This document shows, one piece after another, positions 38,015 to 48,172 of a DNA stretch of 64,000 nt; position 1 is the first letter of the stretch; the number at the start of each line of letters is the position of its first letter. The notes beneath the pieces are model-generated. The model saw only the letters and a list, made by a program, of their open reading frames with translations. It was not told where the DNA came from and did no database searches. The translations under genes and the position numbers were made by a program. Source of the stretch: Bifidobacterium choladohabitans (lineage in GTDB: Bacteria > Actinomycetota > Actinomycetes > Actinomycetales > Bifidobacteriaceae); contig NZ_JACFPL010000001.1 in assembly GCF_016102005.1 (NCBI RefSeq), positions 434,001 through 498,000 of the forward strand, written 5' to 3'.

Positions 38015-38824
38015 TCACCCCGCCAAGGAGCGCGCTATCCATTCAGCCATGGGCACGTCCGAGGGAAGGGTGATCTTCATGTTGGTCACACTGCCGGTCA
38101 CGATGGCCACCGGCTCCTCGGGCAGGTGGTCCACCACGACCCGGGTGTCATCGGTGGGGTGGAAGTCGGGATCCGCGGCGGCCAGGTCGTAGGCCTTGCG
38201 GAGGGTGCTGAAACGGAAGGCCTGTGGGGTCTGAGCCCTGAACATGTTGTCGCGGTCGGGCACCTGGCGCACCACCTTGCGTTCGCCCAGGTCGCCGGCC
38301 ATCAGCATGGTGTCGGTCGAGGCCACGGCCACGGTTGCGGCGTTGAAGGTATCCAATGCATCGATGCAGCCATTGATGGACTCCTGGCTGACGAAGGGAC
38401 GCACAGCATCGTGGATGAGCAGCTTGGCATCCCGGGGGATCTCCGCATCAGCCAGGGTCTGCAGGGCCGCTTCGGTGCTGTCCGTGCGCTCGATGCCGCC
38501 CTGGATGACCGTGCGGACCTTGTCGTAGGCATCATCTGCCACAATGGCCTCGACAGCCTCCCGCACCCGATCGTTGACCACGACCAGGATGTCGGTGACC
38601 CGGTCATTGAGCTGGAAGGCGTCAATTGACCAGGTAATGATGGGTTTGCCGCCCACCTGCACCAGCTGCTTGGGGTTGTTCTCGTCGAATCGAACGCCCA
38701 GCCCGGCCGCCAGAATCACCGCCACAACTGGCTGAATCTGCTCCTCTGACTCTACGTCATCCTGACTGACCTCGGACGGGGCTGCCGATGCTCTGCTCTC
38801 ACTCATAGATTCAACGGTACTCAT
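38015..38824 (-). CDS. ispD: 2-C-methyl-D-erythritol 4-phosphate cytidylyltransferase
   Basis: Third step of the MEP isoprenoid pathway. Marks: VAVILAAGLGVRF, NPKQLVQVGGKPIITWS, LLIHDAVRPFV, RVVRQVPDRDNMFRAQTPQAF. About 270 aa with an acidic ~30-residue N-terminal extension. ATG at 38824 used; a TTG two codons earlier and an ATG six codons later are alternatives, none with a clear ribosome site. Confidence 0.93.
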   Translation of the reverse strand: MSTVESMSESRASAAPSEVSQDDVESEEQIQPVVAVILAAGLGVRFDENNPKQLVQVGGKPIITWSIDAFQLNDRVTDILVVVNDRVREAVEAIVADDAYDKVRTVIQGGIERTDSTEAALQTLADAEIPRDAKLLIHDAVRPFVSQESINGCIDALDTFNAATVAVASTDTMLMAGDLGERKVVRQVPDRDNMFRAQTPQAFRFSTLRKAYDLAAADPDFHPTDDTRVVVDHLPEEPVAIVTGSVTNMKITLPSDVPMAEWIARSLAG

Positions 38825-38831
38825 ACGCAAA

Positions 38832-38866
38832 CAGAGAAAGGTGCAGACCCGGCGCTATCTGCACCG
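38832..38866 (-). terminator. Probable terminator after yfiH
   Basis: Perfect 8-bp inverted repeat GGTGCAGA (38840-38847 with 38858-38865); minus-strand tail TTTCTCTGTTT. It separates the yfiH-aldo/keto pair from ispD. Confidence 0.6.
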
Positions 38867-38925
38867 AACATCTGCACCCGAGGCCTGTTCCGGCTGCTGG
38901 GAGCAGGATCAATCAATCTACAAGG

Positions 38926-39906
38926 TCAGTCGTCTGCCAGGATAAGGGCCAGCATGCGGCCTTCCCCCGTCTTGCTGGCCAGCGCGGCCCGGCGGTGGGA
39001 GTACCAGAGCGGATTCTCCAGGGTGCACAAGGGCCGACGCAACTCCTCGAGACGCTTGGACAGGTCGGGACCCTCACCGTCCTGTCTGCACAGCTCTGCC
39101 AGGTCCGGGTCCTGACGCAGATATCTGGTGGCGGCACCGACCCGGGGGGCGGAGTCTACGATCTTGGTCACTCCTGCCGCCTCCAGTTCCATCCTGGCTG
39201 CAGCGGCGATGTCAATGGCGATTCCGCCGAACCGGCATGGTCCGGATGCGCCGGGGAAGCGTTTCTCGAAGTCATCGGCCAGGTCCGGGCCCACTTGATA
39301 GCAATCCACGCAGATCCGAGGCCCCAGGGTTGCCACAATCCTGGACGGGTCGGCTCCCTTGTCGGCCATGGCCTGGACTGTGGCCGGAATGACTCCGGCA
39401 ACCAGACCACGACGACCGCAGTGGGCCGCCCCCATCACGCCAGCCTGGGGGTCGGCCAGCAGCACGGGAAGGCAGTCAGCGGCGAAGATGCCCAAGGCCA
39501 GGTCGCGACGGGTGGTCACCTGAGCATCGGCTTCGCAGCGCCCCTGGGGCTGACCCTGGTCGGCATCCCAGACCTGGGCTGAGTGAACCTGGTCCACCAG
39601 GACCACAGGACGGTTCAGCTGGCGACCCAGAGCCTGACGGTTGGCAGCAACTGCCTGCGGGTCATCGCCTCCCTTGCCGCCCATATTCAGCTGGGCATAA
39701 TCGCCTGAGGAGACCCCGCCCAGCCTGGTGGTGTAGACCACCTTGATCCCTGGCGCTAAGGCTATGGGAATGGTGACTGGGATCGGCCGGCCCTGATCGT
39801 CCAGTGACGGCAGGGAACTGCTGTCCAGTAAGGTCCGTTCCCGATCCCAGGCTTGGCCCTGAGCGCTCTGGGTGCCCTGCTCTCTTGGTTCAGGCTTGGG
39901 ACTCAT
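38926..39906 (-). CDS. YfiH/LACC1 family purine nucleoside phosphorylase / polyphenol oxidase-like
   Basis: 326 aa. The family zinc site is present: VDQVHSAQVW, FAADCLPVLL and GAAHCGRRGLVAG. Members act as purine nucleoside phosphorylases or adenosine deaminases; earlier called laccases. Starts at ATG 39906, overlapping the aldo/keto reductase stop by 4 bases (ATGA). Confidence 0.88.
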   Translation of the reverse strand: MSPKPEPREQGTQSAQGQAWDRERTLLDSSSLPSLDDQGRPIPVTIPIALAPGIKVVYTTRLGGVSSGDYAQLNMGGKGGDDPQAVAANRQALGRQLNRPVVLVDQVHSAQVWDADQGQPQGRCEADAQVTTRRDLALGIFAADCLPVLLADPQAGVMGAAHCGRRGLVAGVIPATVQAMADKGADPSRIVATLGPRICVDCYQVGPDLADDFEKRFPGASGPCRFGGIAIDIAAAARMELEAAGVTKIVDSAPRVGAATRYLRQDPDLAELCRQDGEGPDLSKRLEELRRPLCTLENPLWYSHRRAALASKTGEGRMLALILADD

Positions 39907-40784
39907 GCAGTCGCCGCCCGGTTCAGGCGGTCCATCTCGTCCTCGCTCAGTTCCATGTCGGCCGCCTGCAGGGAGTCCAGAATGGTGGCCGCCCTGTGAG
40001 CCCCGGGAACCACAAAGACGTTGCTGTTCTGGGACAGTTCCCAGGCCAGGACCACACGCTGGTGGGAGACGCCGCGCTCCTGGGCCACCTGCCGGAAGGC
40101 ATCATAACGGGTTTCGTCCTTGGGTGCTCGGAAGCCTCCCAGGGGGCTCCAGCAGACGAAGGCCAGACCCAGTTCGGCCGCATGGTCCAGCTCCTGGCGG
40201 GAGCTGGTGAAGGTAGGCGAGAACTGGTTCTGCACGGCCACAAGGTCATCGCCCAGAATCTTGCGAGCCAGGTCCATCCGCTCAATATCTACGTTGGAGA
40301 CACCCAGGGTCCGGGCCACGCCCTGCTTGGCCAGCTCGGCCATGGCCTCCAGGGACTCCTGGTAGGGCACCTGCGGGTCAGGCCGGTGCATGTAGAGCAG
40401 ATCGATGGTGTCCACGCCCAGGGCCTGAGCGGACTCCTTGGCGTGTGTGATCAGGCTCTCCGGTCGACCGTCCACAGCCCAGGTTGGCCGACCATCGGTG
40501 AAGTTGCGGTAGTGTCCCACCTTGGTGGCCACCAGCACATCCTGACGAGGTCCCTTCCAGGAGTCCAAAGCCTGGCGAACCAGTCGCTCGTTGGTCTGTT
40601 CGGGGCCGCCCGATTCGTAGTATGACCAGGCGGTATCCAGATGTCGGCAGCCAGCATCCAGGGCCTGGTGGATGACGTCGATGGCCGTTGTCTGGTCCGG
40701 TTTGCCCTCAATGGACAATCCCATGCAGCCCAGTCCGACCGCTGTCGTGGTAAAGGGCCCCAAGGCCCGCATCGCCGATGTCAT
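39903..40784 (-). CDS. Aldo/keto reductase
   Basis: 293 aa NADPH-dependent reductase. GLGCMGLSIEG at the N-terminus, catalytic Asp and Tyr in RHLDTAWSYYESG, Lys in VATKVGHYRN, His in LLYMHRPDP, and coenzyme-binding VPGAHRAATILDS. Substrate unknown. Coupled to the downstream yfiH-type gene. Confidence 0.9.
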   Translation of the reverse strand: MTSAMRALGPFTTTAVGLGCMGLSIEGKPDQTTAIDVIHQALDAGCRHLDTAWSYYESGGPEQTNERLVRQALDSWKGPRQDVLVATKVGHYRNFTDGRPTWAVDGRPESLITHAKESAQALGVDTIDLLYMHRPDPQVPYQESLEAMAELAKQGVARTLGVSNVDIERMDLARKILGDDLVAVQNQFSPTFTSSRQELDHAAELGLAFVCWSPLGGFRAPKDETRYDAFRQVAQERGVSHQRVVLAWELSQNSNVFVVPGAHRAATILDSLQAADMELSEDEMDRLNRAATA

Positions 40785-40862
40785 GAATGCACTCCCGTCT
40801 TGTAGATTGATGCCAGCTTCAATGCCGCCGGCTTCCTATCGAGCTTAGCTTGTGGCCCAGTA

Positions 40863-43115
40863 TCAACGACCGCCGAAGGAACCACCACCGGAGCCGCCAC
40901 CGGAGCCGCCGAAGGAACCACCACCGGAGCCAAACCCACCAATACCACTACCGGAACTGTTGCCGCTGGCCTGGCCGATCAGGCCGCCGATCTGTTCGAG
41001 TCCCTGGGTCAACTGAGTACCCAGATCAACCACCCCGCCTTGGCCAAGCATTGAATTTGCAGCCAATGTTTCAGGGCCACTCACGGAGGAAGCCACCGGA
41101 ACATTCTGGCTGTAAGGCAGGAAGGTACAGTAGAGCAGGCTCCCGCGCGCATTATTATTCAGCCAGTCGAAGTCGGTCAGTTCAGGGCTGGCCTGTGCCA
41201 GCTGAGCGACAACCCGGTCACTTATACCGAAGGCCGCAGCGTAAACCAGGTAGCGGTCCCAGAGCACCAGATCCTCCACGCCCCGGTGGCTAAAATCGCT
41301 GAAGTCCAGCAGATAGCGCCGAAGCCCTGACACCTGACCAGCCATGAGCTGTCCATTCCTGCTGAGCACTTGCGAACTACCATAACGAATGGAGAATGCT
41401 GCAACAGCCACCAGAAGCACGGCCAAGGGCGCACGTACCAGCACGGTGCCCGGCAGGAATCCAGCCAGCAGGATGAAAGCGGCCAAGAGCACGGCCAGGA
41501 AGGGCAAGACCTCTATACCATGACGATAGGCACGTAGGTCAGCATTGTTGGTCTCATACTTGACGGCCTTGTCGAAAGCCTCCAGATAGACCTTGCCATG
41601 ATTAGCTTCGGTGCTGGAGAAGAGAGCAATCATCTCGTACAGGTCGAAACGTTCATCCTTGGAACCCATCAGAGCGGAAGCACCTTCCAGCATGGTCAGG
41701 CAGGCTTCCTCGCTTAAGGACAGGGCCAGGGAGGCTCGATCCTGACTGCAGACCGGATTGATGACCACTTCCATGGACTGCAGTTTGCCTTTGTGGAACA
41801 GCGAGCGCATCACCTTGGTCACGGCACCTCCGCCTGAATTCGCCCGGTCCTCATACCTGACCGGAATCAGAGCGATGGCCCGCTTGTAGGCCAAGGAGAG
41901 AATGGTTGCTGACAATTGCCTGCCAATAGGGGATTCTCGGCTCAGCATCAAATCGTTGATAACGGCGGCCACGGCCGGTGACAGATCAGGAGGCTGACGG
42001 TAATAGATAATATCGCCTCGGTACTGGGAGTCCCCATAGGTGCGGAAAGCCTGCCAAAGCATGACCGCAATCAGCGCGATAGCAGCCAAGAGTGCCAAGA
42101 TGCCCGTCAAGAGTCCAATCCGCGCCCGTCTGGTCTGCTCGGTATGCCAGCGCTCATACTGCTGGCGCTCCTGCTGGACGATACGGTCACGGGCCGGCTG
42201 AGAGTCGGTCCTGACCACCGAAGAAGTCCTCCCCGCATCGAAGAGCACCACCAAATCCAGATGCTGACCAGGCTCGATATGATCTGCGGAGAATTGGATA
42301 CGGCTATCATCGCCCACCTGGTAGGAGCCTCTGCCAGCGAAGTGCAGCCAGGCCTTGGCATCCTTGTCCTTCTCTGTTCCTATCTGCTTGGGAAGCTTGA
42401 CGTCGGCGCTCATATGCTCAATGGGAATCTGGTTGGTGTCGCCCACGGGCTCCCATTGGAATTCGGCCACATCGGGATGGGCAGTGGTGACCCCGTGGAA
42501 GGTCATGTCGATGCGGAAGCGCCGTCCTGAATCCTTGGCAGTCTGTGGAATGTTCCAGCCCAACTCCACCTGGCACTGGTTTCCTTGATTGCCACAGGCG
42601 GAACCCTGACCCGTATCGCCCGGATTGTAGGATTCCAGCCCCGAATCCGAGACCGTGCCCATATACCAGGTGCCAGCCATGGTCTTGTCCCAGTCGGGAA
42701 ATTGATCGAGGTTATCAGGATCCTTCGGTGGGTCGGCCTGCCTATATGTGGAGCCATTAGTCAGGTCAGTCACGCTTATGTCGCTTATACCGGTCAGTCG
42801 ATCAGGCTTGATCTGATAGCGCTGGTAGAGCTCCCGCCAAGGACGTTCGTCGCCGTTGTCATCCTCGCGGGAATTCATGGTGACGGTCAGGTTCTGACTG
42901 ATATGCAAATCGCCATTATCAAGGACCTGGACATCGTAATCGACTGAATCATATACCAGGTCGGGCCGATTCCTATTGAAGACCAGCAGGGCAGCAACCA
43001 AGCACGTCACCAAGCCTGCCACCAGAGCCAGGACCAGAGCTCGGAAGAAACGGGAGGTACTCCAAGAGGGATGGCCTGAGACTGGTTTCCCAGAGGAGGC
43101 CGCTGGGGCGTTCAC
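40863..43115 (-). CDS. DUF2207 membrane protein
   Basis: 750 aa. N-terminal TM (about 25-46), an extracytoplasmic DUF2207 domain (YDVQVLDNGDLHISQNLTVT), TM near 335-355, a cytoplasmic segment, a TM pair near 545-590, and a C-terminal Gly/Ser-rich tail (GGGSFGGSGGGSGGGSFGG) typical of LemA partners. The ATG overlaps the lemA stop (ATGA). Function unknown; LemA-DUF2207 pairs are linked to envelope processes. Confidence 0.88.
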   Translation of the reverse strand: MNAPAASSGKPVSGHPSWSTSRFFRALVLALVAGLVTCLVAALLVFNRNRPDLVYDSVDYDVQVLDNGDLHISQNLTVTMNSREDDNGDERPWRELYQRYQIKPDRLTGISDISVTDLTNGSTYRQADPPKDPDNLDQFPDWDKTMAGTWYMGTVSDSGLESYNPGDTGQGSACGNQGNQCQVELGWNIPQTAKDSGRRFRIDMTFHGVTTAHPDVAEFQWEPVGDTNQIPIEHMSADVKLPKQIGTEKDKDAKAWLHFAGRGSYQVGDDSRIQFSADHIEPGQHLDLVVLFDAGRTSSVVRTDSQPARDRIVQQERQQYERWHTEQTRRARIGLLTGILALLAAIALIAVMLWQAFRTYGDSQYRGDIIYYRQPPDLSPAVAAVINDLMLSRESPIGRQLSATILSLAYKRAIALIPVRYEDRANSGGGAVTKVMRSLFHKGKLQSMEVVINPVCSQDRASLALSLSEEACLTMLEGASALMGSKDERFDLYEMIALFSSTEANHGKVYLEAFDKAVKYETNNADLRAYRHGIEVLPFLAVLLAAFILLAGFLPGTVLVRAPLAVLLVAVAAFSIRYGSSQVLSRNGQLMAGQVSGLRRYLLDFSDFSHRGVEDLVLWDRYLVYAAAFGISDRVVAQLAQASPELTDFDWLNNNARGSLLYCTFLPYSQNVPVASSVSGPETLAANSMLGQGGVVDLGTQLTQGLEQIGGLIGQASGNSSGSGIGGFGSGGGSFGGSGGGSGGGSFGGR

Positions 43116-43696
43116 TGTCCGAAGTCCACTACGGGCGCCTGGCGGCTACCCTCGTCAGCCTGGAAATACTGGGCCTGACGGAAGTGGAAAAGGGATGCGA
43201 TGATGTTTGAGGGGACCGTCTCGATGCGGGTGTTGAACTTCTGAACCACATCATTGTAGAACTGCCTGGCGTAGGCGATCTTGTCCTCCAGGTCCTTGAG
43301 CTGACGCTGCAAGTCCAGGAAGTTCTGGTTGGCCTTGAGCTCAGGGTAGGCCTCCGCCCGAGCCATCAGAGTGACCAGGGATTGGCCCAGCCGCTGCTCG
43401 GCATCGGCACGGGCCTGCATCTGATCCCCGCCAGCCGCCTGGACCTGAGCCACGTCGGCGCGGGCTTTGGTCACCTCTTCCAGGACGGTGGACTCGTGTG
43501 AGGCGTAGCCCTTGACCGTCTGGACCAGGTTGGGCACCAGGTCGGCACGCTGCTTGAGCTGGACATCAATCTGGGCCCAGCCATTGGCCACCCGGTTGCG
43601 CAGATTGACCAGACCGTTGTAGGCCCCGATGCCCCAGATGACCAGCAACACGACCAGCAGGACAATGACGATAAGCACGATCAGTGATACGGACAT
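43112..43696 (-). CDS. lemA: LemA family protein
   Basis: 194 aa from ATG 43696 (open frame before it is not similar). One N-terminal TM (SLIVLIVIVLLVVLLVIWG), then the LemA helical bundle: RNRVANGWAQIDVQLKQR, DLVPNLVQTVKGYASHE, AYPELKANQNFLDLQRQL, ARQFYNDVVQKFNTRIETVP. First gene of the lemA-DUF2207 operon. Confidence 0.93.
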   Translation of the reverse strand: MSVSLIVLIVIVLLVVLLVIWGIGAYNGLVNLRNRVANGWAQIDVQLKQRADLVPNLVQTVKGYASHESTVLEEVTKARADVAQVQAAGGDQMQARADAEQRLGQSLVTLMARAEAYPELKANQNFLDLQRQLKDLEDKIAYARQFYNDVVQKFNTRIETVPSNIIASLFHFRQAQYFQADEGSRQAPVVDFGQ

Positions 43697-43728
43697 GTTC
43701 CCAATTCTCTCACGGAAGGGTCTACAGA

Positions 43729-43765
43729 CAAAACAGGACCCCGCCCATCGGAACGGGATCCTGTC
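43729..43765 (-). terminator. Intrinsic terminator of pnp
   Basis: Arms ACAGGACCCCG (43733-43743) and CGGGATCCTGT (43754-43764) pair with one G-U; minus-strand tail TTTTGTC. About 40 bases after the pnp stop. Confidence 0.78.
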
Positions 43766-43805
43766 GGAAAACGCCGAATCAATCAACATCCGGCATCAGT
43801 AGGAA

Positions 43806-46586
43806 TCAGTCCTCACTGTCGAAGGGATCGAAGTCCCTGCGCACGCGGCGACGGGGACGCTCGGAGCGCTCCTCCCGGTCTGCCCGGTACTCGTCATAGT
43901 GCTCGTCGGCGGCATAGCGCGGGTTCTCCCTGCGGCCACGATAGCCGCCACGTCCGGAAGACCGACGCTCGTGACGACCGCCACGATCACCGCGGTCATC
44001 ACGCTCGGCACGGCTACCACGGCCACGACGCTCGCCACGGCCACGGCCGCCACGATCCTCGTCATCATCGCGGGAGACCCGACGACGATCGCGACGGGAG
44101 CTGCGGTCCTCGTCCTCGAACCAGTCACCGCCATCCTCAAAGTCGCGGTCGCGGCTCTGGCGACGGTGCCGGGGACGGTCCTCCTGGTCCTCGTCGTCGT
44201 AGTAGCGGTCATCACGCTCGGAACGGGAGCGACGCGGGGCCTCATACCGATCCTCGCGTTCGGAGGAACGGCTGCGGCGATCACGGCGATCACGGTCACC
44301 ACGACCGCTGCGCTCACGACGATCACCGCCACGGTCCCGACGGTCACCACGGCCTCCGCGATCGCGACCTCCTGCGGACTCCTGGTCCTCGAAGCCGGGG
44401 ATGGCCAGGGAGATCTTGCCGCGGTCGTCCACACCCTGGACGATGACCTCGACGGTGTCGCCCTCCTTGAGGACATCCTCCACGGAGTCGATACGTTCGC
44501 CGTTGGCCAGGTTGCGGATCTGCGAGATATGCAGAAGCCCGTCGGTGCCAGGGGTCAGGTTGACGAAGGCACCGAAGCTGGTGATCTTGACCACCTTGCC
44601 GTTGAAGGTCTCCCCCGCCTCGGGCACGTGCGGGTTGGCGATCTGGTCGATGACCTCCTTGGCCTTGGCTGCGGCCTCGCCACCCTCGGAGGCGATGTAG
44701 ACCGTGCCGTCGTCCTCAATGGAGACATCGGCGCCGGTGTCCTCCTGAATCTGGTTGATCATCTTGCCCTTGGGGCCGATGACCTCGCCGATCTTGTCGA
44801 CAGGAACCTGGGTGGTTATGATGCGCGGCGCATAGGGACTCATCTCGGCGGGCCCGTCGATGCACTCGTTGATCACGTCCAGGATGGTGGCCCGGGCTTC
44901 CTTGGCCTGCTGCAGGGCTGCGGCCAGGATGTCGGCGGGGATGCCGTCCAGCTTGGTGTCCAGCTGCAGGGAGGTGATGAATTCGGAAGTGCCGGCCACC
45001 TTGAAGTCCATATCGCCGAAGGCATCCTCGGCGCCCAGAATGTCGGTCAGGGTCTTGTAGGTGGGCCGACCGTCGACCTCGCCTGTGACCAGGCCCATGG
45101 CGATGCCCGCCACGGGGGCCTTCAGAGGCACGCCGGCAGCCAGCAGGGACAGGGTGGAGGCGCAGACGGAGCCCATGGAGGTGGACCCGTTGGAGCCGAT
45201 GGCCTCGGAGACCTGACGGATGGCGTAGGGGAACTCCTCACGGCTGGGCAGAACCGGGATCAGGGCACGCTCGGCCAGGTTGCCATGGCCTACCTCGCGG
45301 CGCTTGGGCGAACCCACGCGGCCGGTCTCGCCGGTCGAATAGGGCGGCATCTCGTAGTTGTGCATGTAGCGCTTGGTGGTGGGTCCGGACAGGGCGTCGA
45401 TGGTCTGCTCCATCTTCAACATGTTCAGGGTCGTTACACCCAGCACCTGGGTCTCACCGCGCTGGAAGAGGGCGGAACCATGCACGCGGGGCACCACGTC
45501 CACCTCAGCGGACAGGGTGCGGATGTCGCGCAGGCCACGGCCGTCAATGCGGTAGTCCTGGGTCAGGATGCGGCGACGGACGATCTGGCGCTGGAGCTCC
45601 TTGAAGGCATTGCCCAGCTCCTTGTCCTTCTCGGCCTCGTCCATGTCGGTGAATTCGTCGGCCAGAGCCTCGCGGACCTTTTCCTTGATCTCGTGGATGC
45701 GCTCCTGGCGGGGCAGCTTCTCCGCGATGGACAGGGCCTGGTCCAGGTCGGCATGAGCCACCTGGTCGATGCGAGCATAGAGCTCGTCGGTGTACTCGGG
45801 GAAGAGCTGGAAGTCCTTGGTGGGCTTGGCGGCCTTGGCCTTAAGCTCGCTCTGGGCCTCGCACAGAACCTTGATGAAGGGCTTGGCAGCCTCAAGACCC
45901 TGGGCGACCACCTCTTCGTCGGGCTTGATCTGGCCCTCGTCATAGATCAGGTTCCAGGCGTTCTTACCGGCACCTGCCTCGATCATGGCGATGGCGACGT
46001 CCCCGCCCTCGACCACACGACCGGCCACGACCAGCTCGAAGACGGCGCGTTCGCGCTCACTCCAGCGGGGGAAGGCCACCCACTGGCCATCAATCAGGGC
46101 CAGACGCAGACCCGAGACCGGACCCTCGAAGGGCAGACCGGAGATCAGGGTGGAGGCAGAGGCCGCGTTCAGAGCCAGCACATCGTAGGCATCCTCGGGG
46201 TTGACGGCCAGGATGGTCTCCACGACCTGGACCTCGTTGCGCAGGGTGTGCGGGAAGAGGGGACGCAGGGGGCGGTCGATCAGCCGGCAGGCCAGGATAG
46301 CCTCGTTGGAGGGCCGACCCTCGCGACGGAAGAAGGAGCCGGGGATCTTGCCTGCGGCGTACATCTTCTCTTCCACATCGACGGTCAGCGGGAAGAAGTC
46401 GTAGTTCTCCTTGGGGCTGGATCCAGCGGTGGTGGTGGACAGCACCATGGAATCGTCATCAAGATAGGCGGCTACTGCCCCATCCGCCTGCTGGGCGAGA
46501 CGACCCGTCTCGAAGCGCACCGTGCGCTTGCCATATGATCCGTTATCGATCGTGGCTTCTACAGCCGTGATTTCGGGACCCTCCAT
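43806..46586 (-). CDS. pnp: Polyribonucleotide nucleotidyltransferase with long Arg/Asp/Gly tail
   Basis: 926 aa from ATG 46586 with AAAGGAGGAA upstream. Two RNase PH cores ([39 protein letters not shown]), a KH domain ([17 protein letters not shown]) and an S1 domain ([26 protein letters not shown]). After the S1 domain comes a tail of about 191 residues built of RGG, RD and RRD repeats (about 43809-44381), roughly a fifth of the protein. The tail is unlike the short ends of Escherichia PNPase and likely binds RNA or phase-separates. Follows rpsO, the usual order. Confidence 0.95.
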   Translation of the reverse strand: MEGPEITAVEATIDNGSYGKRTVRFETGRLAQQADGAVAAYLDDDSMVLSTTTAGSSPKENYDFFPLTVDVEEKMYAAGKIPGSFFRREGRPSNEAILACRLIDRPLRPLFPHTLRNEVQVVETILAVNPEDAYDVLALNAASASTLISGLPFEGPVSGLRLALIDGQWVAFPRWSERERAVFELVVAGRVVEGGDVAIAMIEAGAGKNAWNLIYDEGQIKPDEEVVAQGLEAAKPFIKVLCEAQSELKAKAAKPTKDFQLFPEYTDELYARIDQVAHADLDQALSIAEKLPRQERIHEIKEKVREALADEFTDMDEAEKDKELGNAFKELQRQIVRRRILTQDYRIDGRGLRDIRTLSAEVDVVPRVHGSALFQRGETQVLGVTTLNMLKMEQTIDALSGPTTKRYMHNYEMPPYSTGETGRVGSPKRREVGHGNLAERALIPVLPSREEFPYAIRQVSEAIGSNGSTSMGSVCASTLSLLAAGVPLKAPVAGIAMGLVTGEVDGRPTYKTLTDILGAEDAFGDMDFKVAGTSEFITSLQLDTKLDGIPADILAAALQQAKEARATILDVINECIDGPAEMSPYAPRIITTQVPVDKIGEVIGPKGKMINQIQEDTGADVSIEDDGTVYIASEGGEAAAKAKEVIDQIANPHVPEAGETFNGKVVKITSFGAFVNLTPGTDGLLHISQIRNLANGERIDSVEDVLKEGDTVEVIVQGVDDRGKISLAIPGFEDQESAGGRDRGGRGDRRDRGGDRRERSGRGDRDRRDRRSRSSEREDRYEAPRRSRSERDDRYYDDEDQEDRPRHRRQSRDRDFEDGGDWFEDEDRSSRRDRRRVSRDDDEDRGGRGRGERRGRGSRAERDDRGDRGGRHERRSSGRGGYRGRRENPRYAADEHYDEYRADREERSERPRRRVRRDFDPFDSED

Positions 46587-46796
46587 AGGGTTCCTCCTTT
46601 TGTTTACTGCTTGTTTACTACCTGACGTCAGGATGCTCGGCATCAATTGACTGCCGGAGATCCTTCTACTTCGGTCTGGTCCTGCCGAACCCCATGTCCG
46701 GCTATCTTCATGCCTTGCGGACCAGCCTTGCTTTTCAGTCCGGCACCATCTTCTGCAATCCCGTCCCGGGATCGACAGTGCCTGGTTCAGTCATGC

Positions 46797-46826
46797 AAAA
46801 GCGCCCGAGCGCTAGGCCCGGGCGAA
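46797..46826 (-). terminator. Terminator of rpsO
   Basis: Arms CGCCCG and CGGGCG (46802-46824) with GCGC core; minus-strand tail GCTTTTGC. 10 bases after the rpsO stop. The pnp leader lies between it and 46586. Confidence 0.72.
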
Positions 46827-46836
46827 AGCATGCATA

Positions 46837-47106
46837 TCAGTGGCGCAGTCCAAGACGCTCCACCAGGGAACGATAGCGGTTGATGTCCACCTTCTTGAGG
46901 TAATCCAGCAACCGGCGACGATGGCCGACCATGAGCAGCAGGCCACGACGCGAATGGTGGTCGTGCTGGTGCTGCTTGAGGTGCTCGGTCAGGTCGGAGA
47001 TGCGCTTGCTCAGCAGAGCCACCTGGACCTCGGGGGAACCGGTGTCGCCCTCGTGGGTCGCGTATTCCTTGACGATTGCCTGCTTCTGCTCACTCGTAAG
47101 AGCCAC
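46837..47106 (-). CDS. rpsO: 30S ribosomal protein S15
   Basis: 89 aa S15: [33 protein letters not shown], [16 protein letters not shown] [35 protein letters not shown]. Upstream of pnp. Confidence 0.98.
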   Translation of the reverse strand: MALTSEQKQAIVKEYATHEGDTGSPEVQVALLSKRISDLTEHLKQHQHDHHSRRGLLLMVGHRRRLLDYLKKVDINRYRSLVERLGLRH

Positions 47107-47195
47107 GGCTCCTCCTCTTGCATTCTTCCGTTACGCGGTGCACCAGCCCTATGCTGAAGCGCTCTCGATCCGCGGGCGAAACACGCCAAAAGTCC

Positions 47196-47201
47196 ATTAT
47201 A
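47196..47201 (-). promoter_or_regulatory. -10 element of the rpsO promoter
   Basis: Perfect TATAAT on the minus strand 90 bases upstream of rpsO, with a weak TTCGTT -35 sixteen bases before it. The rest of 47107-47426 is AT-rich and shows no gene. Confidence 0.55.
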
Positions 47202-47426
47202 CACATTTTGCGGACCAAACGAACAATGACGGAATCAACAAAATGAAGGAGAGCACAGCGAAAATTGGATTAACGCCAATGAGGAATGAGCCATTTCACT
47301 CCGATTTAGCGAAGATGTCGCACTTTGTTGCACGAACTGAACCTGATTTACCTTGTAGTACCATTAAAAGTGGTTAGAGAAGTTGAAGGAATGCAACTTC
47401 ATTCATCCATCAAAAAGAGGCACCTA

Positions 47427-47756
47427 ATGAAACAACCCGAGCAGAACTCCATCAAATCAGAAGATACCATTCTTCCTTTGGGATCCGTGGTGAAAACCGG
47501 AAGAGACCCGGGTACCCTGCTGGTCATCATCGCCCGCGCTCCGTTGACAGTCATGAATGGAACAACGGGTTACTTTGACTATGGTGCCGTACAATTCCCG
47601 TATGGCATGACCGATCCGGCCAAGACCATTTTCTTCAACCGTCCAGACGTCACGGAAATAGTGTTCATGGGATATATCAACGCCGAGGAACAATCCTATG
47701 AACGAACATTTGATGAAGTCACCAAATCAACCGACTACCCCCATCTTCATCTCTGA
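47427..47756 (+). CDS. DUF4176-like protein of a T7SS cassette
   Basis: 109 aa from ATG 47427 with AGAGG eight bases upstream. ILPLGSVVKT, LLVIIARAP and TGYFDYGAVQFPYG followed by VTEIVFMGYINAEEQSYE match the DUF4176 pattern, a small domain repeatedly found in Firmicutes type VII secretion (LXG) loci. First gene of an AT-richer plus-strand cassette in an otherwise minus-strand region, suggesting transfer. Confidence 0.75.
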   Translation: MKQPEQNSIKSEDTILPLGSVVKTGRDPGTLLVIIARAPLTVMNGTTGYFDYGAVQFPYGMTDPAKTIFFNRPDVTEIVFMGYINAEEQSYERTFDEVTKSTDYPHLHL

Positions 47757-47812
47757 TTCAGTTACCGGCCACATAGGACAAACTCGATAAAAGGAATAGA
47801 CGGGAGAAGACC

Positions 47813-48112
47813 ATGGTGGACTTTTCCGTGGATTACGGCCAGCTTGGCGACATGAGCAGAACCTTGAATCAGGCCGACGAAAACTGGGAGTCCGAAGTAC
47901 ACAAGATTGACGTCGATAGCGCTCAGGGTGAAAACGGATTAGGGGACGACTCAGTAGCCGACAACACGAACCGGGTCAATGACAACCTAAAACAGCGTTT
48001 GTTGAACCTTCAGCAATCTGTTCACGTTCTTAATCAGTTCATTAAGTCGGTAACCATGCAGACAAGCAATGTCGATGACAAGCTAAGCATCGAAATCAAA
48101 AAACGCAAATAA
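47813..48112 (+). CDS. WXG100/ESAT-6-like small helical protein
   Basis: 99 aa, predicted as a helical hairpin: MVDFSVDYGQLGDMSRTLNQ, a turn region around ENWESEVHKI and GENGLGDD, then a long second helix with NDNLKQRLLNLQQSV. Length and helix-turn-helix shape fit WXG100-type or Lap-type partners of T7SS effectors, though the WXG triplet is not exact (NWES). Encoded 60 bases before the effector-like gene. Family assignment is inference. Confidence 0.6.
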   Translation: MVDFSVDYGQLGDMSRTLNQADENWESEVHKIDVDSAQGENGLGDDSVADNTNRVNDNLKQRLLNLQQSVHVLNQFIKSVTMQTSNVDDKLSIEIKKRK

Positions 48113-48172
48113 AAAATCACAACTTTTAGTATTTGCATCGACGGGGATGACACTATTTAAGGATACGACATC

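Noticed and set aside
43899-46538. 879-codon plus-strand open frame opposite pnp
   Set aside because: Antisense shadow of a GC-rich gene; low-complexity and not family-like, while pnp on the minus strand is unambiguous.
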